A stretch of DNA of 64,000 nt from Sipunculus nudus (lineage: Eukaryota; Annelida; Sipuncula; Golfingiida; Sipunculidae): contig CM049307.1 in assembly GCA_026874595.1 (NCBI GenBank), forward strand, positions 4,425,579 to 4,489,578, given 5' to 3'. The stretch's first letter is position 1, and every line of letters starts with the position of its first letter. The notes beneath the pieces are model-generated. The model was not told the origin of the DNA. It searched no databases and saw nothing but the letters and a program-made list of their open reading frames with translations. This document shows positions 1 to 13,600 of this stretch, in pieces. The position numbers and the translations under genes are program-made.

Positions 1-145
1 ATACATAAGCTAAACACCAATTACTCATAATAAAGCTTATATTTATTACCACACAGAACAAGCATGTGCCTCTTTCCCCAAATCATATTTTTTATCATGT
101 ATAACAGCTGAGCGCCGTGACCCATGGGTCCCTTGTTTTTGGTTG
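1..145 (-). mobile_element. End of composite repeat (palindrome end), reversed
   Basis: Reads CAGCTGAGCGCCGTGACCC-ATGGGTCCCTTGTT, the palindrome end of the dispersed family, entering from the left window edge. The same 145 bases recur at 12771-12898. Confidence 0.85.
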
Positions 146-1165
146 ACCTCTGACCTTTCCTCGCTGCCCAGCGTCCATTTGTGCGTCTGTTTCCACACAA
201 AAACCCGCATATCTCGGGAACCATTTGACAGATCAGGCTTAAAAATTTTGCACAAATGTAGCCCTTTGATAGCTTTATAACATACACTAAAAATGGTGGC
301 GTCACCTGCAACCATTAATGCACAGCACCCATCTGTTCATTTGCCTTGGGATAAAGTCACTCATATCTCAGCAGTGGTTTGACTTATCCACCTGAAATTT
401 TGCAGGTTTATACATCTTGGAGTGGTTTCTCGATTTTATGACAGGTGGCGCCACCTACATTCATGTTTACTCTGCAGACATCCAAGCTCATATCTCGGGA
501 ACCGTTTGACCAATTGGGCCAAAATTTTGCATGTGTATAGATCTCACATAGCTCTTCATCATAGGAACAACTGGTGGCGCAACCTGCAACCATTTTTGCA
601 CAGCGTACATATGTCATCTGCCTTGGGATAAAATCACTCATATCTCAGCAGTGATATGACTTATCCACCTGAAATTTTGCAGGTTTATACATCCTGGACA
701 GCTTTCTCGATTTATGACAGGTGGCGCCACCAACATTCACGTTTACTCTGCAGACATCCAAGCTCATATCTTGAGAACCATTTGACCAATTGGCCCAAAA
801 TTTTGCATGTGTATAGATCTCACAGAGCTCTTCATCATAGGCAAAACCGGTGGTGCCATCTGCAACCTCTTATGCACAGCACCCATCTGTTCATCTGCCT
901 TGAGATAAAATCACTCATATCTTAGAAGTGGTTTGACTTATCCACCTGAAATTTTGCAGGTTTATACATCCTGGACAATTTTCTCGATTTTATGACAGGT
1001 GGCACCACCTACATTCACGATTACGCTGCAGACATCCATGCTAATATACAACACACCTCACTCTATTCCCCGTGCCACTTAAACTGTGCCTCACTTCACC
1101 CGTCCCACTCTGATTTCTGCGGATACACATAGTCGCTTGTTGACTACCCATATTCTAGTTTTAAA
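146..1165 (-). repeat. GGTGGCGCCACC tandem repeat element, reversed
   Basis: About four ~260-base units with YTCATATCTCRGNANC and GGTGGCGCCACC motifs, ending in the GGATACACATAGTCGCTTGT boundary also seen at 4140, 50100 and 52090. Short reading frames here are repeat translations. Confidence 0.9.
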
Positions 1166-1301
1166 TAATGTCCTAGTCTGAAACTTGCAGGTCCGAAATG
1201 TCCATTTTGCTGAAATCATAATGACTCAGGTAGATTTGCAGGACTTAAAAGGATCAATATTAAATTTAAAAAATAAACCTCCATTCATACTCCCAAACTT
1301 G

Positions 1302-1336
1302 GCACAGGTTCGCATTAGGCCTGTAGGCCTTGTTTA
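1302..1336. repeat. Short dispersed motif CCTGTAGGCCTTGTTT
   Basis: GGCACAGGTTCGCATTAGGC then CTGTAGGCCTTGTTT; a second copy is at 13439-13472 in another intron of the same gene. It looks like the shared end of a mobile repeat. Confidence 0.6.
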
Positions 1337-1340
1337 ATTA

Positions 1341-1529
1341 ACCTGTGTACCGATTACAGTATGTGCTGAACCCCACTTTTTTTTTTACCTGTGTACCTGT
1401 TACAGTAGATGCTGGACCCTACATTTATTTACCTGTTTCAGTATGTGCTGGAACACACATTTATTTACCTGTGTACCTGTTACAGAATGTGCTTGACCCT
1501 ACATTTATTTACCTGTGTACCTGTTTCAG
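1341..1529 (+). repeat. Tandem array of USP39 acceptor junction (5 copies including the real one)
   Basis: Units of 36-46 bases of the form TTTATTTACCTGTGTACC-TGTTACAG-TATGTGCTGGACCC. AG dinucleotides end at 1359, 1405, 1441, 1485 and 1529; only the last fits the conserved exon. Each unit repeats the pyrimidine tract, the AG and the first ~15 exon bases. Using an earlier AG would frameshift. Confidence 0.93.
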
Positions 1530-1626
1530 TATGTGCTGGACCCCACATTTGAGAAGGAGGAGATTGCTCAGCTAGACATCAGCTCTAAGATGTGTCGAGC
1601 ATACGATGGCTCCACCTACCTGCCAG
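1530..1626 (+). CDS. USP39: USP39 exon (first visible)
   Basis: Encodes YVLDPTFEKEEIAQL through SRAYDG-like CRAYDGSTYLPG, the linker between the zf-UBP and USP domains. Acceptor CTGTTTCAG ends at 1529 and donor GTATGC starts at 1627; the exon ends in phase 1. Four further acceptor-like copies lie immediately upstream. Confidence 0.92.
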
Positions 1627-4600
1627 GTATGCAGAACATGTCTGTAGCAATACATTGTATGTAATAATACACATGCACACATGTAACACTGAATTGAAAT
1701 AGGTTCCACATTTGTATGCAAAGCCTGCATTATGCCCCCTGGTGGTAAAAGTGGTAAGCATTTTGCCTATCAGGACTGAAAGTCACCATTCGTGTTGTCC
1801 TAAGGGCAAATTATGAAGTCTGAGTGTTGTCTACAGGGCAAATTATGAAGTCTGAGTGTTGTCTACAGGGCAAATTATGAAATCTGAGTGTTGTCTACAG
1901 GGCAAATTATGAAGTCTTGAGTGTTGTCTACAGGGCAAATTATGAAGTCTGAGTGGTACATTGTTCAGTTGTTCAAACTAAAGTTATGACTTCAGGATTG
2001 GTCATATCTCTGTGCATTCAAATTCTGTTATCCCAACAGCTTGTGATGACAGGAACTGTCTTTTTCACAGTGCCATCAATAGTCACAGCCAGTGCTGCTT
2101 CAGGGGATCTTGGAGTATATCCCTTGGCAGGAAATCACCTGAGATCACCTACGTTGTTCTGCTTCTATTGCTAGGAATATTTATAATTTGTTTTATAAAT
2201 TATATAAGCATCACCATTGGGTAAATCATTAACCTAGGTGAAATTGCAGATAAATTAAAAATATGTCCATCCGTTTAAGTTAAAGACTTGTAAAAGGAAA
2301 AAAGGGCCTTTAATACTTCTTTGTGTGTTTACAGGTATTGTTGGCCTCAACAACATCAAAGCTAATGATTACTGCAATGTCATACTACAGGTAAGGATCT
2401 AGTGTTCTTCTTACTTTATATGGCAAAATTTTTTTAAATATTATTATATAGATTATAAGATAAAATGGCCATAGCATTGAATTATATAGCACATTATATC
2501 CATTCCATATACTGAACTGATTCTGGTGTCTTCATGTTAATTGATGTAGAAATCCACAAACTGGCAACTGGGTTTGTAGTCTTGACTGTTGATGAAGCAG
2601 TCCCCTTATCTGTTAACCTGGTTTTCTTTATTTCACAAAGGTTGATAAAAAAAATACATAGCGTGATCCCAGACACTATGCTAGTGCATTTAGGCAAAAA
2701 ATAACTTGTATGTCTCATGTAATATACGTTTGTAGGCTCTGTCCCATGTGGCTCCCCTGAGGGACTACTTTCTAAGAGAAGAAAACTATCGCAGTATAAA
2801 GAGACCGCCCGGGGATCAGATGTTCTTGTTGGTACAGAGGTTTGGGGAGCTGTTACGAAAGCTGTGGAACCCTCGTAACTTCAAAGCTCATGTGTCGCCC
2901 CACGAGATGTTACAGGCTGTGGTGCTGTGCAGCAGAAAAAAGTTCCAGATCACAGAACAGGGTAAAATTAACGTTTTTAGGGGGGTGCCCATAATAAAGA
3001 GGTAAATATTCTATAAATAATACTGATCTTGTTTATATTTCACATAACTCTACCATAAGTGATGCCTTAAAGGAGAGGTTTTGATTACACCTGGTACATC
3101 TGTTTGAATATATTTATTTTCATTACATCAGAAAATCAGGCTATTTAAGCATATTATCTTGTTAAAATTCATTTCACTCACAGAATGTTTCAGAAAAAAA
3201 AGTAATAGAAATTCCACACAGTATTCTTGAATGGGAACTAATTGGCTGTATGCTTTTTGCCAGACCCTTTGATTTAGAATGTCTTGTAGTCAGAATTGCA
3301 GCTTTCTCCCCCCCCCCCCCCCCCCCATATCACACACACATGCACTTCTGTTTAATTTCTTCATTTGTACCATGGATCTATAGCTACAGGAACAGACATT
3401 TAGCCATCAGAATCTGCTTTAGGGAGAACCTTGGCTCAGAGAAAGGAAACAGAGTGCACATTTTCACATATAATAAAAAAAAAGTAACAACATATTAAAG
3501 ACATCCAAGTTCATACCTCGGAAACAGTTTGACCAATTGGGCCAAAATTTTGCATGTGTATAGATCTCCCATAGCTCTTTATCATATACAAAACTGGAGG
3601 TGCCATCTGCAACCATTTTTGCACAGCATTCTCTGTTTGTTTGCCGTTGGATAATATCACTCATATCTCTGTAGTGGTTTGACTTATCTGCCTAAAAATT
3701 TTACGTGATTATACATCTTGGATAGCTTTCTTGATTTCTTTGGCAGGTGGCGCCACCTTCATTTATGTTAACGCTGCAGACATTCAGGCTTATATTTCAG
3801 GACTGGTTGGACATATCCCCCTGAAATTTTGCTTGTGTATAGATCTCACATAGCTCTTAATCATACACAAAATTGGTGGCGCCACCTGCCACCATTTATT
3901 TGCACAAGTCCTTCTGTTTGTCTGCTGTGGGATAAAATCACTCATATACTTGTAGTGGTTTGATTTTTCAGCCTAAAATTTTGCATATGTATACAACTTG
4001 GACAGCCTTCTGGATTTGTGGTAGGTGGCGCAACCTACATACACATTTCGGCTGCAGACATCCATGCTAATATGCAACACACCTCACCCTATTTCCCCTC
4101 AATCCATGTCTCACTTCACCCGTTCCACTTTGATTTTTGCGGATACACGTAGTTGCTTGTCGACTCCCCGTATTCTAGTTATCTATGCAAGTATGGAAAG
4201 GCAGTTTTACAGTTAACACATTTGTTTAAGTCATTCTATTGCCACCTCATATCTTGATCTTGAGTATCACTCTTTACAGCTGACTGACCTGTTAGACCCG
4301 ATGCTCTTTTATTGAAGTATTGTGCTTATAACTTATAACTGTGCTTGTAGACTTCTTATCCTGTTTTTTGCAGGTGAATGTGTTGCATACTTTTCATGGT
4401 TTTGCAGGTGACATTGTAGACTACTTGTCGTTGTTTTTGCAGGTGACTGTGTCGACTTCTTGTCATGGTTTTGCAGGTGAATGTGTAGACTTCTTGTCGT
4501 AGTTTTTGCGGGTGACAGTGTGACTACTTGTCATGGTTTTGCAGGTGACCGTGCAGACTTCTTGTCATAGTTTTTTCAGGTGACCATGTAGACTTTTTGT

Positions 4601-7600
4601 CATGGTTTTTGCAGGTGACTGTGTAGACTTCCTATCGTGGTTTCTGAATGCTCTTCACATGGCACTTGGTGGTACCAAGAAGGCCAGCAGCAGTATCGTG
4701 GGTCAGGTGTTCCGTGGTGCCATGCGTGTCTACACCAGAAAAATGCCTCCCATGGACATGGTAAGCACAATGCACCACCAGATGTCAGCACCAGAGAAAA
4801 ACTATTTGTAACAGATGACAATTTAAGATCCATAAAATTGAAGACATTTTAATGAATGCCAAAACAATTCATAAAAAAGTCATCAGCCACTTATCAGATA
4901 TACTTCCTTTGCAAGTTTCTAATAATGAAATGTTGGTTGATAACATTTAATGGGTTTGAATTTTGAAATCTATTAATACTTTGTGGTTGGATGCTGTCAC
5001 TAGTGTGGTAAATGTGATGTGATAATATAGTTTTCTGTCCTTCATTAACAGAAAGAAGAAGAAAAGAGTAAGCTGCTGGAGACAGAGGAGTATCAGGGTA
5101 AGGACTACACTCAGGATATCATGAAAATTCACTGGAATCTGTCTTATTAACATAGAACTGTAATTTTTCTGCATATATTTGGAGTACAAGTATGTCTGAA
5201 GGGTAAACTATGATTCTGCATATACATTGGACTCTTAAATGGTCTGACTTGTCAGTTCTAGTGACTTCTACAAAATGATGGAATACTACGTGTTACAATT
5301 AGTCAACAGTAACTCACTCTGCATTATTTGGAATGAAGAAGATTTATGGATGTTTACATTGTTTTCCTATTTTTTGTAACCATAACAGCAATTATTAAAA
5401 AGAGTCAGTTATTCATTATTTATTCAGTGAGACATGTTATTGGGACAGATATTAGAGAAATTATGTGACACAAATAAAAGGTGAATTATCCAATAAAGTT
5501 GATATAAAATAAGTAGATTGATAAACTCTGTAAAATTACTCAGTTTTACTTACTCTAAGGGTTCATAACCCTCTCTGTTCTGGCAGACTGAGAGGTGGAT
5601 AATGTACACATAATGTTGCTTCAGAAACAATGCAGGAGACACCTTTCATGTTCCTGACCTGTGACCTTCCACCTCCGCCCCTTTACCCTGATGAACTGCG
5701 TGAGAATATCATTCCTCAAGTGCCCATTTTCAACATCCTGAATAAATTTAGTGGCTTGGCAGAAAAAGAATACAAGACCTACAAGGACTTGCACATGAAG
5801 CGATTCCAGCTAACCAAGCTCCCACCTTATATTTTACTTCACATAAAGGTAGGCATAAAGACACACTGTTTTAACATGAGGCAAGAGCTAACACTGTACA
5901 GGCATCAGTCCCTTTGTTCTAAGTTCAATGTCTTTCCTGAATAATATTCTGTCATTGTGTAGCCACCAGGCTCTTAATGCAGTAAGGTTTATATTTAATA
6001 TAAGTATATAAAGTATATTTTCACTGCAACCAAATTTATTATCTAGCTCCAGTACCTTGCAAAAGAGAGTAATTATAAATGACAAATGATACTTTTTGAG
6101 AGAATTTTGAACCTCCTGTTATATGTTGTAGATAAGAGTCTGCCTTTTAAGGGGGTGTGATACAAATGTTTGTCTCATTTGAACTTTCAACTCAGTACAG
6201 TAATACCACGGTTCAAATACATCATTTATTGAAGTTCATTGTACTCATAATTAATTTTGGAGAAGGTTGCAATTGATTCTTATTTCTTTCTCATACTTTT
6301 TCAGAGATTTAGTAAGAATACATTCATCAAAGAGAAAAATCCAACAATTGTTAACTTTCCAGTCAAGTAAGTATACAGATTTCCTAAGTTTGTACCTTGC
6401 ATCTTTATGTTGCAGCAGATGTAAACTGAGCAAGGGGAAAAAGGCAAATATTGTGTGCAGTCAAAAATTACACAACATTGTAAATGTTAGAAAATGTTCC
6501 GGCCAATTGTGTTTAAAACACAATTTTTTATTTTCCAATTTACAGTCCACTGCATGTTGGGTAAGTTGTCAGTAAATTCAGAAAGTAATATTTGAAAACA
6601 AATTTAACAAAATATTATGTCTTCTTGCTGTTTGAAGAATATTCATATTAAATGTTATTGAACAATACAATGAAAGTAAAATAAGCACTGCTGGTAAAGG
6701 ATAATTTTATTCAAGGCTACATATCATTTTAACTTCATATTTATGCAAAGAATATCAAATAATTTTCACAGACTGACATTTTTCATTAATTTATCATTTA
6801 GTATAATATACAGGCAATCTGATGAACAGAATAAATGTTGATATGATGAAAAGTTACCCTCTTTATATCAATTTAAAGCCTGCTACATGCCTGCTGCAGA
6901 ATTTATGGGATTTTGGGCTGACCCTTGATACATATTAATTACAGCATTAATTCCTGCTAGGAAAATAAATTATAGTGCCCCAGTGATTGTTGAAAATTCT
7001 CTTGTTAATCTACAAGTTATGAGTAAACATGGCACACATACCAATGCTGATAATCTGAAAAACCATTTGATAGGAATTGTTTTATTGCACATGTGGACCC
7101 CCCTATGCTAAAGTGACTGGTGAATATAACTTGTGTACTGTGGGATCTGCAGTTTTTGGCTTATTATTTTATACAAGGTTGGAGAAACCATCTTTATTTA
7201 AATCAAATAAAATAACCAAACCAGCCTCTTGAAATCCCCCAGTGTGTGTGTAGGTAAAATCAGGGGTAGCTGAGAAGAAGTCTTTGCTAGGTATATCAGA
7301 AAAATATTAAAAATGGTTCTATTAAAAATAAATCACATTTCAGGGAAGCTCAAGAACTGAAGGAAAATGAATTTAAATAAAGAAAATATTTAACTTTCAG
7401 TGTACATTTTCAGCTTGCATATTTGCAACATAACCTATTTCCAGCTAATTTTTGGTTACCACATTACAGGAAATGAGATCACAGAAAACTACATCATATC
7501 AAAGGCAGCACCCCTAGCAGAGTCTTATATACCAATCTTTGCACCAGTGTAACAGGTTGTGTTCATTAACTGAGCATCACAAGCCATGGGTCACTTGTTA

Positions 7601-10600
7601 TTTCAGGGGAATAGACTTTGGGGAACTTCTTGCACCAGATGCTAAAGACAAGCATCAAGACACAATCTATGACCTGGTGGCCAACATCGTGCACGACGGT
7701 GAACCAGGGTCAGGAAAAGGAACCTTCAGAGTGTACATCCTTCACAAGGTTGTAGCCAGGTTTAAAATGATGTATGGTCTGTAGTGTACATCCTTTACAA
7801 GGTTGTAGCCAAGTTTAACATAATGTTTGGTCTGCAACAGCTGATTAAGATGTACAGTATTTTCAAAAGAATCAGATATTGGCAGACATGAAATATAAAA
7901 CAAAGTGAGAGACCGTACACATTTTGTGTCAGTTAAGGCTTTGGACAAACCAAAAATGATAATGGTTTAGTGTTTGTATCCTAGGCGGAGGATTTAAACA
8001 AATACAATTTTATTGTGAGAAATACAGAAAAGTCTTGGCCATATACTGTATTAAGTTCACCTACAACTACAAACCTTATAAAATATATGATTTGTCTATA
8101 TTTCTGTGAGATGAAGCAAATAATAAATATCCATAGTGAAATTGTTGTCTGGATGACTTAGTAAGAGGCTAAGATTTAAGTTCACAGATTTGCATATGTA
8201 TAGATATTTGTGTATATTTATATCCAGGGGAGTGGGAAGTGGTATGAGATGCAGGATCTCCACGTGATTGACATACTGCCTCAGATGATCACGTTATCAG
8301 AGAGCTATGTCCAGGTTAGTACAAAGTGCAGTTTAATGTGAGTCCCTTCTGTCATCTTTGAACACATAATTAAAATCAGTTTACCAGACATACAAAATAT
8401 CCTGTTCATTTTTTATGTTCTCCAGAAAGCTTTGCTTCTAAAGTATCATTTAAGACTTCACACACTGTACGCTAGTCAGACTCTGATACCTGAGGTATTT
8501 AGTCACTCTGCATAATGTGATTCCTTAACTTAATCATTATGTAGTTTGAATAATGCGATGTGTATATACATATTTATGACCTACTTATGCATATGTAGGA
8601 TACCTTAAGAGTAACGAAGATCTTCTCAGGATCATGGGATTTCATTTGTATCGAAGAAATAACTCTTCAAATAATAGCCATTAATGATTTGGGTCATTGT
8701 CTTAGTATAACATCTGTTTACATCTTAAATAATGGCGTCAGCAATATTAATTTATAAAGGACATGTATACACTGGGAAGATGACCAACCTTCTAAAAGGA
8801 ATCTTTTCTTAGGATCACTATAAGATATTTGTGCTCAATATGCAAGTAATTTTACCACCTCTATATCTAAGTTAGTCAATGATCCAATCATTGACTGTTC
8901 AGATTTTTAGTGAACCTCTGAGCTTATGTGATGGTGTGGCATCAGGCATCATCCATACAGTAGCCCATACTTTCTCAATATGGTAGGAGCTAACATTACA
9001 AAATTTTATGAGAAAATCAGTCATCCAAAAACTCTATCAGATTGAACTAATATTTTGGGTATCTGCATTGACTTAGATTTTACAGGGAAAAAAACTAAAA
9101 AAAGTTTTAAAAATCTTCTTCTCCGAAGCTGTTAAGCCAGATTGTTCAGTATTTCACAGAAATAATCCCACAATCTCTCAAATTTGTTTGAATGGTTCCT
9201 GTTGCGTACTTTTTGGCTGGGGTACAGGAAGATGACCTTAGCCATTTGGCCAAATAAGCACACTTAAATTACAGTCTCAGAAATGGCAGGAGCTATCATC
9301 TCCCAAATTAATTCAAATGTTGGTCACATGAGTCATATTTGAATTTGAGGTATTGGAGGTGCCACCTGCATCAGCCTTGTTTGTACAGGGGTCATCAGTC
9401 ATCAGTGCGTTAACCCATAATTTCTCAGGAACAGCAGGAGTTAGTGTCACCAAATTTTATGCAAAAATAAGTCACATGTCAAATGTTGTGGGATTGTGCT
9501 TTTTGTGACACTACCTGCAATGACTTACATTTTACAGATAGGAAGCTAGAAAACGTAAAATTCTTCTCCGAAATCATTAAGCCACATTGCTCAATATTTC
9601 ACAGAAATGATCCCAGAGATGAACTCTCTTTAGTTTGTTTAAACAGTTTGGTTTGATGAATATTAGAATTTTATATTTAAATATTTCTATATATTTTTGT
9701 ATATAAATATATATATATATAGTTATGTATATTTTTATATATATTTTACATATATAAAACTTTATATAATATACTCTTTAAATTATATATATATATATAT
9801 ATATATGTATACTTATTTTATTTTTTTTTAATTATATTTATTGCTTATTATTTAAGCTTAGACAGAATCATAACAATTAAATAGTAATTATATAATAATT
9901 TAATAGACATTTATGTTAACATATATTAACCCTTTTTTTACACTAGAAAATAAAAGAAAAAGTTTATTGGTAAATTGAGGGAATACCCTTTTTATGTATT
10001 CTGACTTGACAACAAATAGTAAAAAAGATCACAAATTGAGTCAGGTTTGGAGCCAACAAAATCAGGAAATGAAAATAAATATGATTTAAAATTTTGTTAT
10101 TATACATAATTTCAAGTTCTTAAAATTCATATTATATATAACATAGGCCGAATGCTTTCTTTTGAACAAGATTTGTTGAATGGATTAAAATGGGCTGTCT
10201 CAGGGTTTGATTAGGGATAAAATGCCAATGACCATGTCACTGGGTCTTAGGGAAGGCTCAAGAGCAGTCGGTAGCTGCCATACAGCAACATCAAAACAAC
10301 CCTGGGCCATACACGACTTATATTTTTACAACAGGTGTATCTTCATCAGATATCTTTATAAAATATCTGGCAGCTAAGAATTAAGAATGGGTGTTCAGGA
10401 ATTTACCACTGCAAATCATCAACAAAGTTGAACCAAAATTTCCCAGGCTTATTCTCAACTGCCTTGTTACTTTGAAGCTCAAAGACCCGGATGGGTTGCT
10501 ATTGATGGTAATTGGCTGAATTGATCATGTGTTGGGGAATTCCAGCAATTTGCATCTGATTTGTTTATGATCAAAAATACGACCCGAGTCCACCCAGTCA

Positions 10601-13600
10601 GACATCGCTGGTCTCGGGTTCTCACACAGCATGGGTCCAGCACGCGAACAGCGCTACTAGTGACCTCTGATATACCTAGCTTGTTCAGCCCATTGCATCT
10701 GACTCAAGAGAAGTTAAATGTACAAGCTTGAAATTGCGGCTTGTCCATGTATCTTTGAAGGCTTTCTTGAACACAAGACTGGTGTTGCCACCTATAATGA
10801 TTTTTAGCTCAGCTGACTACAAGTCATCTGAGCTATAGTCGTGGTCCTTTGTCCGTCGTCCGTCCAGCCGTCCGGCCGTCCGTCCGTTAACAGGGCACGT
10901 TTTAAAACTGTTGGACCTATGAATCCAAAATTCTGCATACCATAAGATGTCCCCAAAATCTCCTACCATACCAAAAATTGGGTCATTAGAACTTCGTTCC
11001 TTTGAGATATTAAGGAAAAACCTCCGTTTTCCATAAAAAAGCCATTGTTACACTTCAAGGCTGCCTAATATCAAAACCACTGATCTGTTTTTGATCAGAT
11101 TTAGTATTCATATTCTTCCATACATTTTCTGTGCACATACCAAAAATTAGGTCAGTATTTGGTATTATTTTGAAGTTATAGGCCCAAATATAATGCAATT
11201 TTTTAAAAATCAGGAAATATATTTGCTCACTTAACATGAGAATTGCTGAATACCTTTAATTTTGTCCAAATTTGGCAGTGACACATTTTTCCCTGTAAGT
11301 ACTGTTGATTTAATTTTCACAGCATATATACATAAGGATTTAATCTTTTAAAATCTGAAATTTCAAAGAAATTGTTTGAAAAGAGTAGCTTTTATTCAAG
11401 TTTTCATACACCATGTCAAGTGTTGTTTACATCTGGCCCACCTAGTAGTACAGCCTTCACTTGCATTATGTAACCCACCCTAGGTAGCTTGCCTTGGCCC
11501 AGCTTGGCCACTACTAGCAGGCTTCCCCTCTGCCCTGCACTCACCCCCCCCCCCCAGCTGGTGCATAAACTAGATGAATGTTATAATTTTCTGTTTTTTA
11601 TTTTATTCTTGGACATGCTACATTTTAGATTTTGTATTGTACCACCAGGGTTACAATGATTAAAGTGCACATTTAATTGTGTCCACAAAGTGATGTATTG
11701 CTATGAAAGTGTGGATGTTCATCTGATAAGTAATGCTTTACTTCAGAAGAGTAAAACTTCACCAGGTGTGAAATTGACTATTAATTCCAGTAATTAATTA
11801 TAGCTGAGATTGTAATTAGCATAATTATATTGTTTGTCCCTCATTCAACCAACAGTGTGTATACTTTATTTGAAAAGATGTTTTTATTTTATCAAATGTA
11901 CTGAATCTTTTATTTTATTTCAGTGAATAAAATTAAGCATGTACTGAAAACTCCAATGTGCAAAACGTTTTAATAGGGATTCAAGGAATAATTTTGTAGA
12001 TGCCATGTTGTTATATATACACTTAAATGCATTATTCCCTTGAAAGTGAAATGAAGGTATTAGTCCATTCTGTCCACTTGCCTGTCCATCTGCAAATTTT
12101 TCATATGCATCACAGAATCTCAAAACTTTTACTGTTTTTCTTCATGACAGTCTTGTCAGAGTATTAGTTTGCAATCATATATTGAGAACTTTACTATAAC
12201 CAAGTAGGAGGGCCCTTTCCTCTTAGCTTCTCATATGCTTATATAAATAAAAAACATTACAATAGAATATTTTTCATATTTTGCATTTGCAAAAATTTCA
12301 AACTTAAGCTGGTTGTCGTGACCCATGGGTCCTTTGTTTATATTCTGGATTCTCAACATCATTGTTTGGCTAAAACTGAATAAATACCAGACATGCCATT
12401 ATAAAATTTCTTGCATAAGAATAAGAATTCAGGTAAAAATGAAAGTATTTGAATACCAGTGCAAATACTTTCAAAATGTATTTAAGAATGCATTCATGAA
12501 TATATTCTATAATATTATTTTAATAATCATTTCAGTTATATTTTATTAAAAAAATCATATGATTCTCTTATTATTTTTAATAAAAATTATATTTGGCACA
12601 ATATTTGTTATTAAATTTTAATAAATAGTTAAACTCTTTATCTTATATGTGCTGCTTATCAGTTATATGGCCAAGTCAAAATCTGTATGACAGTGGCACT
12701 CCATTTGTTAATAAAATAAATGAAATCAATCTCTTCCCTGTCTCCAAAGAAACTATCAAAATCATACATAAGCTTAACACTAACAACTCATAATACAGCT
12801 TATATTTATTTCCACGCAAAACCAGCATGTGCCTCATTTCAAAATCATATTTTATCTTATATAACAGCTGAGCGCCGTGACCCATAGGTCCCTTGTTATT
12901 CCATAGTGTATGTCCCAGCTTATTTCTCAGGTGGGATTTGTGGATCAGCCTGAAATTGAGCATTTCTATACATCTCGAATAGGTTTGTCAAGTACAAGAC
13001 TGGTGGAACCACCTACAAGTTTTGCTTAGTGTATGTCACTGCCTTATTCTCAGCAGTGATTTGACATATCAGCCTGAAATGGTGCATGTCCATACTTCTC
13101 AAATAGTTTTGTTGTATACAAGACTTGAGGCACCACCAGCAATTGTTTAGGGTTTCATACATCTGTGCACATAGCTCAAGAGTGATTTGAAGTATCTGCC
13201 TGAAATTTTACTTGTCCATACATCTTCAATGGCTTTCTCATACATATGCCAGGAGGTGCCACCTGCAATCATTTTTGTGTTGTGTACATCCATACCATTT
13301 TTCAGGAGTGAAAATTGAGTAATTGGTGCTTGTACTTGGTTTTTAAATTTTTAGTACTTGCACACATGTACCTGAAAAGTAATCAAGTACTTTTCATGTA
13401 ATGGTCAAGCATGTTATCATGCTGATGTATATCCCATTGCACAGGTTTACATTATGCCTGTAGGCCTTGTTTTATATTTTGGAGATATTGGGAAACTCTT
13501 TACATTTATACATTACTGGCATTATTTTTCTCAGTTTTTCTTGTGTTTTCACGAATTTTTAACAGTTACTGTGGAGAGGATTGGCTTAATATTTATGGAA

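Noticed and set aside
10560-10700. tRNA-derived SINE head
   Set aside because: GC-richer with a CTCGGGTTCTC-like stretch, but no A box or B box at proper spacing and no cloverleaf.
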